Positions 57,362 through 64,000 of a DNA stretch of 64,000 nt are shown piece after piece (position 1 is the stretch's first letter; each line of letters opens with the position of its first letter). The stretch comes from Polyporus tsugae (Eukaryota; Basidiomycota; Agaricomycetes; Polyporales; Polyporaceae). The DNA is taken from assembly GCA_024305745.1 (NCBI GenBank), contig JAHRBS010000001.1:1426001-1490000 (forward strand). The letters run 5' to 3'. Under the pieces are notes generated by a model that saw only the letters and a program-made list of their open reading frames with translations, ran no database searches and had not been told where the DNA came from. Made by a program: the position numbers and the translations under genes.

Positions 57362-57788
57362 TGTTGAAGTCGGTGCTGTAGCGCGCGCTGCTTTGACCGC
57401 GCCAAGTCCCGCTTTGTACCATACATACTGCATACTGTACCCTACTCTCTGGTATTTTCCACATTCCTAGATTCTGCGTTCTCATAGAGATATACCATAC
57501 TCTTACTCAATGACTCGGTTTAGTGTAGATCTGATCCCCTCTCTAGAGTAGACTCTACCTTAGGCATTTCTCGTCCTTTCAGTGCCAGAACGGCGCCAGT
57601 TAGTGTAGGGTCATGTGAGCTACCTAGCACGTGCTCAGCGCGCTGTCACCTCGCCTCTGTCGAGCTCTGTTGTCCTTAGACTTCTTAGAGCTCGACTTAG
57701 GTGAGTACTTTAGTTTCCTGTCAATGAAAGACTTCTTAGAGCTCGACTTAGGCCATTGTGACCCCTCTGAGGCGCACTGCAGCCAACA
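57362..57788 (+). repeat. 3' LTR of Copia copy C
   Basis: 427 bp, 3-prime type variants (CTTTGTACC, AGTTAGTGTAGGGTC). Confidence 0.93.
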
Positions 57789-58830
57789 GGTAGAGGTGTT
57801 GCTCCTTGGTCAGCTTTGAGCCTGAGGTGGAGGTTTCACCTCCAGGCACGAGCAAGCATGGGGTGTGCTCCTTCGTGCAATGGGCACACATGATGGAGCT
57901 GGCGAGGTTGATCCGACAGATGGCATTATGCTCAGCGCATTTGCGGCACCGCACGGGCTAAATAAAGGGTGTAAGTTGAGCATTGATGGGACATAACGCA
58001 GCACTTACTGAGGGCCCCCAGCCCAATGGGAAGTCGTCCTTGGCCTTAGGCCACTTGGACGGCAGGAGGATCCGTGGCCATGTGGTGGTGTTTGTGACTT
58101 CTTCTTCATCCGGCTGATCACCATGGGCCAGTACTCCATCATCGGGTGGATCGCTTTGTGCCCGTGCGGGTACTTGCACCTTCTTGCCTTTGCCTGATGG
58201 GCATCCTTTGGGCACTTGGACTTCGGGCACTTTTGCGGACACTGGGGGCCATTTGTCTGTGCCAGTAGTCTTCCATGCACATGTTGACTCCACAGCCTCG
58301 TTGGACGTGGCCTTCTTAGCAAGTGAGCTCCCGCACACCTCGGGCTGTTTACCTTTGCCCAAAGTCTCCTGCGCGGATTTGGAGAGGGTGGGCAACTGCA
58401 GCACAGGTTGCTTGGTGGGAGAGCGACCAATTATGTTCACTTTGCAGTGCTTGTTGCGGGAAGGTGGACCGACCTTGCTCAGAGGTATGATAGAAGATGA
58501 GCTCCCGGAGGTGGGGTGAGGGGTGGTATGTGCGGCGGGCGGTTGTTTGGCAGGCACTTGGGCAGCACGAGCGTTGGGCGGCCAAAAAGAATGAGGGGGG
58601 AGCTTGATAGATAGGGAGGGTGTCACAGGTGGATGTGTAGGGGGGGATTCTTTGTCCTTGGGGTCTGGGGAGCGTTCATTGTCACTCAGGGTGTGGGATT
58701 CGCCATCACTGGGGGTGGAAGATGTGTCGTTACTTGGCGCAGGGGATGTTCCATTGCTCAAGGTGGAGGATCCTTCATCGCGAGGGACAGGGGATCCTTC
58801 CGGGCTGTCTGACGGAGCATCAACCTCCAT

Positions 58831-59285
58831 GATCCTTGGGCCAACTAGATTTATGCAAGTCAGTAACAATTTTCGAGGCACAGTTCTATAGACACACCTC
58901 GCTGGTACCACCAACCGTACATATTGTGGTAACAATACCCTTCAATGATGGGATACTGGTCACTCCCCACTGCCCGATCCGGGTACAGCTGCTCCATGTC
59001 AAGTTTTCAGGCACCTTGAGCGCGTGCCACGGCAGACGCTTCCAGGATGCATGCAGAGATTACAATTGATGAGGAACGAAATCAATTGTTTATAATAAGG
59101 TGCACTTCCCGCCAGTGCCACAACAAGCTTAATAATGTACGCGGGAAAAAACATTCAGACCCAGAAAGCCTTTGACTACAAAATGTTAGACACTGGACTA
59201 CAAATTTCCTTACTTGATCAGCACAGCTTTAGGGTTAGGGTCAGGATTTGTTACTGCCATTAGATCAAAATGAACAATGGCAGTA
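58831..59285. other. Upstream flank of the Zn-cluster gene
   Basis: No gene seen. Contains a short TTTAGGGTTAGGGTC near 59,229-59,243, two telomere-like units only. Confidence 0.4.
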
Positions 59286-59290
59286 CCTGT

Positions 59291-59737
59291 TGTCATGAAC
59301 GCTCCGTTCAGCGCCTGCTACCAGCACCTTAGTTTTCCTTTTCCAGATGATCTACTTCTCATGTTGTACTTATTGTTCTCCGTTACATTGTATCTCGTCC
59401 TTTGTTCTTTAGCACAATAGCTCCTTATTGTCCGTCGTCGCTATTGTTCCATTCCCATTGTTCACCCGTGTCCATAGTTACCTATTGTTCCTGGATTCTC
59501 ATTGTCCTCTATACGTATATAAGGACCTGTACTTTGCTGCCTGGACACCTCAGTTTTGACCTCTTGTCTCTAGGTAAGCCTTGCTGTATTTTGCTTGTAG
59601 ACATCTACTTACTCAATACATCTTGTCTCCAGCCCTGACCATTGAGCCTTGCTCCGCTCTCGCTGCACAAGTGCTCGTTGACGCCCTTGCTCGTCTCATA
59701 AGTCTCCCTGGTCCTTACTCGATGGCCAGTTGTAACA
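59291..59737 (+). repeat. Solo LTR of the Gypsy A/B family
   Basis: 447 bp, TGTCATGAACG..TGTAACA, flanked by a perfect 5-bp duplication CCTGT (59,286-59,290 and 59,738-59,742). R-region 11-mer AGTTTTGACCT at 59,552-59,562. It is more diverged than the LTRs of A and B. It is left by recombination between the two LTRs of an older insertion. Confidence 0.92.
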
Positions 59738-59742
59738 CCTGT

Positions 59743-61065
59743 TTTTGTTATCTTATCTTACTCAATTCTTATACCTCTCTGCATGAGCACTTCACTGCCC
59801 TCAGCTCATCCAACGTAGGTTTATACTTCAAGTGCCCTACCTTTGCGGCACTGCACATATCTAAGTTCAACAAATTGATAGCTCTGCTACTACTTCAACA
59901 CTCTGTATTCAAAGCAGCTTTGGAAGGTTTCTTAATACTGTTGATGAGGCTAAACATCGGTCCAGTTTAAGTTGCAAACAGCTTGGCCCAGAACTACAAA
60001 TTTACTAGATTTTGTAGATTCAGATGATGTGCATTGTATATCAGTTGAAAGAAATAGATTTATATCAAAAAATCATGGTCTATACATATCTACAATGATC
60101 TGCAAGCTAAAGCTCCAAAGTTTGACTTGTTGTCATAAGATTGTTGTATAATATCATGTAATGCTTTCTAGTAGTGTATATGCTCTTCTGGTCATATTTA
60201 ATTGTTGGTGGTGATATTGATATTCTATAATAGACATATGCTACAACACCTATAGGTGGTAGAAACATGTAGGTAACTTCATAGATCTAGGCCACTTTAC
60301 TGACAGATACCTCAACCTTGACCTCTGGTCTGGCCATATTACATATATGAAAGCAGATGAAAGCTTTGAACAATAAATTACCTATGAATCTTAATAGTGC
60401 TTTATTGGCTCAGATATAAGCTGAGAAAATATACAAACCTCATTTTAGGTGCACTTATGACAAAAGATGAATGCTAATTGGTATGTTATTCTAATGATGA
60501 TGGCTATAAATTCATCTAGTTTTTCTTTTAATGTCACAATCATAGAAGTTGACCTAGGACCAGCAGACAAATAGGCAACTCATACAACTATATAAATGCT
60601 TTCTATCACCCACTATCACTGTTAATCAATATACATATCAAGCAGAAAAATAGAGGCCTTTCCTGTTGAGCCAAGATTTTGATGTATATATATCACTAAC
60701 AGACCTTTTTCAACTACTTTTTTTCCTAGCACTAGTTTTTGATTTATTCAACTGTGTTTAGTTGATTTATTGATTACCTGCACAACAATGTAGTGAGTTT
60801 TATAAGCTGCTTTGTATTGAGCAGTTGTGTATTTTTATTACTACTATTATATTCTTCTTCTCTTGATCTACATTTACACAGTCCTAAGGCAAACAGTATA
60901 AAGACTGTTGATGTTGCATTAATAACTGCTCCCCATTATAGTGGACTGCATAATAGATTATTTGAAATGTTCAAGTAATATGTATCAGGAGTTGCATTAC
61001 ACAAGAAGTCTTTCAAGTGCCTCACTTTGCAATCATATCAATAAATATGTAACAAACCAACTATT
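59743..61065. other. AT-rich stretch without a supported gene
   Basis: Strongly AT-rich, with many short stops in all frames and TATATA-like words. A short coding-like run at 59,750-59,970 has no recognisable product. I see no RNA gene or element ends. Confidence 0.45.
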
Positions 61066-62668
61066 CTAATATGCATCTACATCAAACCAAGAAATGTTGG
61101 AGTCCATATAAGCACCAGCATAATAGCTATATTGGCCAAACTTTTCCCCCCAAACCCTAGCCTTTTCTCTGTCTATATCAACACTCCAATTTCCTCCCTC
61201 CCTTTTCAAATCATAGTACAAGTGGTTTCCAAGCTCTTCATCAAAGTCTTCCAAATCCTGTGCACTTGATGAAAGCAAACCCTTGGCCTTGGCCTCCTCC
61301 AAATCTTCAATATCTTCAAGCTGCTGCTGCAACACAGAATATCCTCTGATACTGAAGGGATGGACTGAGACCGCAATAGTGGAGAGAGAACCTTGACCAA
61401 TATTTTTGACCCATGGCTGAAGGGTGTCTGTAGCAGACTCCACATTGAAGGGTGGAAACACCACATATTGGAGGAAGTGAATATGAATGGTGGGGACAGT
61501 GCTGAAAGCACTGATATGGGCTGCCCACATATCTCTCTTCCAGAAGGGTTTGTTGGGTCCACAGATATACTGCAGTATATATCATTAGCCAATAGTCAAT
61601 GAAATAGTGAACATAGCAGTTACAGTCTCCCAGCCTGGTAGAGGGTGGGCTTGGCACTGGAAAAAAAATATGTTTTTCTTCATAGTATACAATACTAAAA
61701 TAAACATACATACCTCTTCTTCTCCATAAGGACGCAAATGAAGAACTAGTAGAGATAGAGGCAGATAAGGCCCTATAGAGATATAAGGCTGGAGTGGAGT
61801 GGGTTGCCGTATGTTGTAGGCAATAGTGAGAGCCTCAAGGTGGACAAAATTAGTCCACACTGAGGCAGTCTCTGCTAGATTGATATTTTGAAGCATAGGA
61901 CTAGTGAGGGTGAGGTCCAAGGTTTTGACCCAGGCAGCTCTGATAAGAGAAGGGGGAGTATTGTTGATATTGAAGGAGGTGGAGGGGGACTGGGGGGCTT
62001 GATCCTAAAATGAATATATGTCTATTAAAAGCAGCATGAAAAAGTAGAAATGATGAGTTATTTGTGTAGAGTTTATCAGGTAGGGTGCTGAGATAAATGA
62101 AGGAAAGATCTATTACCATAGTCCAAATGATCCTCCATAACTCTGCAGGACAGATGGTGGGGGGAAACACTTGAACTTTAGAAGGAAATGGCATGACTAG
62201 AGAGCCTAGGATGATGGGAGGGAGGCCTTGGGAAGGGGAGGAGATGAGGGCAAGAGGCAAGATGTGGAGTGGAGAGTGCTGATGGGCAAACTGATAACAA
62301 TCTTCAACATGGATTGATGACTTTTATTCATGACTATAACAAGTAGCTTGAGACAATGGTACAAAGCTGAGGCTGTAATGATAATATGGGGCAGAGAGTT
62401 GGGAGCAAATGGTCCAAATTTTAAATTGGAGGTGACTAAGATGTAGGGTGCAGGGCAGGACAGGGGGAGGGCTCACCAGAACGTCCAAGTCATCCTCAAC
62501 CACTGCAAGCGACAGCCTTCTGGTGCCTCCATCAGCATATGTGATCCCAGGGGAGCCAGGGGGAGCTGGAACGATGAGAATTCTTGCAGAAATGGTGGAG
62601 ATGTGGGGTGTTCTTGTGGGGGCAGGAACAGGGCTCACTAGAATGTCCAAGTCAAGGCTATTCAGAGC
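61066..62668 (-). CDS. Poorly defined intron-rich hypothetical gene
   Basis: Several minus-strand coding-like pieces end at the TAG/TAA region near 61,066: SLDLDILVSP (about 62,665-62,635), a piece with GTRRLSLAVVEDDLDVL (about 62,545-62,480), FPPTICPAELWRIIWTM (about 62,165-62,115), WTNFVHLEALTIAYNIRQPT (about 61,860-61,800) and a 154-codon end containing QLEDIEDLEEAKAKGLL. Many GTGAGC/GTAAG donors and CAG acceptors lie between. The CPAELWRIIW and LEAL-type repeats recall F-box/leucine-rich proteins of mushrooms, but the match is weak. I could not build one firm model. Confidence 0.35.
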
Positions 62669-64000
62669 AATGGCTTACCTAAACAGCCTGCACATGTGCA
62701 CCCAGAACCATTCTCCAAAGCACACAATGCCTGCTCAAGTGAATATAATTTGTGAAATAGAAGTAGTGGCAACGAACACCATGGACTTCAACCTGCTCAT
62801 CAGGCTTGAGCATGCTTATGTCAGCACCATGCCATTTAAGCTGATGAGCTGGCAACTTCTCTCTTCTTCTTGCACCACCACGTTCCTATTCACCTGAGCC
62901 TGCAGTCTGATCAACTGCTGTCAGTCTTTGGTGCCCAGAAGGGCTCATGACTGTACATGGAGGGATGCCTCCTTGTATTTTGTCACATATGAGTCTGGGC
63001 CTGGCCTTCTTGCAGGTCAGCAAAACCCCCTTGTGCATGCCCCAGTGGCGTTGGAGTCTGTTCCATCTTCAGGGACTTGTGTGGTTGCCTGGTGGGTGTA
63101 CTGGGAGCTTCATTGCATGCCTCAATGGTGTCGAGGTTTCTCTGTTCATCTACTACTCTCTACCACTTCTCTCTACTCTTACAGCTATCCTCTCTTTCCT
63201 GGGTAAGTCCTATATTTAATGTTGTTTCTGTTGCTAACTATTGTGTCTATTCTCTAGCACATCATACGCTACTCCAGCCATTATATTTGGCAAGTCCTGT
63301 TCTATAATCCCTCTGTTTTGCTAATGTCATGCTGTCCTCTAGGTTTCTGGCTTGTCATCACTCCAAGAGTGCTCAGTTCTTCTTCTATGTTCTGATCAGT
63401 TCTCTCTGGTGTGTTATTTATCCTGATGGTATGTGTATTTCTGCTATACTTATCATTTGTAGGTCATATCCCCTCAACATAGCAAGATCCCTCAACCTAG
63501 GCTCTTGAGGCTTTGTTCTCTTCCCTCCTTCAGTACGTCCTTCTTCTCTTTCCTTACTAGTCTTTGATCTGAACCTCATGTATCTCATTATAGAGTTTAG
63601 GCTCTCTATGCTCCTCTCTTATTTCTATATATTACTGCTCTGTAGCTTTGTAGCCTGTATGTTCCTGATGCAGTATGTAGTCATTGGCTGCTACCTTCTG
63701 CAGGGGTAGCATCTAATGAGTACATGCTGCAAGGGTAGAGCACTCACAAGCACTTTGTATTCATTTGCTGGACTTGGTGTTTCAACTCCTTTGGGTGGTC
63801 ATGTGACTCCACACATTGAGTGGCTATGACCCTAACCCTACACCCAGAATAAGCGCCCAAAAGACGATTCCATCAGCTCTGCTTTGCTGCCACTCATCCT
63901 TATCTTCCTACCATCACTCCCTCTGCTTTGCTGCCACTCATAGCTGCCCTTGGCCTTCTCTACTGGCCTTAAATCTCTACAAGCTGCTATGACAAGGACT
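62669..64000. other. Right edge, no supported gene
   Basis: Pyrimidine-rich on the plus strand, with many short introns' worth of CAG and GTAAGT signals and short open frames. It may include the first exons of the minus-strand gene (to about 62,760), but nothing beyond that can be assigned. Confidence 0.35.

Larger units (their letters stand above)
52015..57788 (+). mobile_element. Copia element, copy C (complete)
   Basis: 5774 bp: 5' LTR 52,015-52,441, internal region 52,442-57,361 (4920 bp), 3' LTR 57,362-57,788. Perfect 5-bp duplication GGTAG at 52,010-52,014 and 57,789-57,793. A purine run (CAGGGGGGAG) precedes the 3' LTR. It is near-identical to the tandem copies (one amino-acid difference noted, HTEL for HTEP in the integrase), yet it sits at an independent target. 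The two LTRs differ at 12 positions. Confidence 0.95.
51738..58830 (-). pseudogene. Zn(2)Cys(6)-like cluster gene, split by Copia copy C
   Basis: Exon 1 is 58,830-58,009 (start MEVDAPSDSPEGSPVPRDEG; Ser/Pro/Asp-rich, low complexity). Exon 2 starts at 57,957 and runs to 57,789, then resumes at 52,009 beyond the Copia element and ends at TGA 51,738. Dropping the element and one GGTAG copy joins ...EQHLY to LLFKWCLKA in frame; the model totals 421 codons including the stop. Exon 2 encodes CRKCAEHNAIC, nine residues, then CAHCTKEHTPC. The spacing C-x2-C-x6-C-x9-C-x2-C-x6-C is that of fungal binuclear zinc clusters, although the basic residues usual between the second and third Cys are lacking. 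It may be a DNA- or protein-binding regulator. The segment at 50,332-51,180 may be a further exon. It is convergent with the split gene at 30,286. Confidence 0.6.

Noticed and set aside
59229..59243. Telomere-like TTTAGGGTTAGGGTC (and ACCCTAACCCTA near 63,831)
   Set aside because: Only two repeat units each, expected by chance at this scale; not evidence of a telomere or fusion.
62928..63307. Overlapping plus-strand frames of 76-92 codons at the right edge
   Set aside because: Cys/Leu-rich products without domains or codon bias, in a pyrimidine-rich region; likely fortuitous.

Overview
The window is nuclear DNA of a filamentous basidiomycete, probably an Agaricomycete. Real genes are split by many 50-110 bp GT..AG introns, the gene set is fungal, and the transposons are Ty3/Gypsy chromoviruses, Ty1/Copia and hAT elements of the kind common in mushroom genomes. 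There is no operon structure. All exon models below were built by hand from reading-frame continuity and splice sites.

Region 1 (1-10,075) is ordinary host DNA with four genes: the 3' end of a CCT/TCP-1 zeta chaperonin gene (+), a large SET9-type histone H4-K20 methyltransferase gene (-), the ribosomal protein eS8 gene RPS8 (-) with a 4-nt first coding exon, and a TRP-like membrane channel gene (+). The last two are divergent from a 1-kb shared promoter region.

Region 2 (10,076-30,168) is a transposon nest. Two nearly identical 6.6-kb Ty3/Gypsy chromoviruses lie in opposite orientation: A (12,600-19,166, +) and B (23,618-30,168, -, clipped at its outer end). They sit in halves of an older Gypsy element whose two pieces now lie 11 kb apart in opposite orientations. 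The 5-bp target duplication and the older element's reading frame rejoin exactly if A and B recombined and inverted the DNA between them. That DNA holds a hAT-like MITE and a striking series of about 35 short near-palindromic cores (CCNGCNGG-like) spaced 33-35 bp apart, with unrelated AT-rich spacers.

Region 3 (30,169-59,290) is a pair of convergent, uncharacterised genes torn apart by nested insertions. The + strand gene (about 979 codons, four TGA stops) was split by a 16.4-kb hAT element with an 8-bp target duplication. The hAT encodes a transposase and a second spliced protein, and is itself split inside the transposase by a tandem pair of Copia elements (three LTRs, two internal regions). 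The - strand gene encodes a Zn(2)Cys(6)-like cluster and was split by a third Copia copy. In all three cases removing the insertion plus one target-site copy restores the frame. A tRNA-Cys(GCA) gene lies between.

Region 4 (59,291-64,000) has a solo LTR of the A/B family, an AT-rich stretch, and a poorly defined intron-rich gene on the - strand.

The main biological story is how the elements multiplied and decayed. Copies share the same stop codons and the same 5'-versus-3' LTR differences, which ordinary reverse transcription should erase. Many inactivating codons look like CpG-to-TpG/CpA changes. Priming signals are unusually clear: an 11-nt Tf1-style self-priming site in the Gypsy family, and an initiator-tRNA-Met anticodon-arm site in the Copia family.
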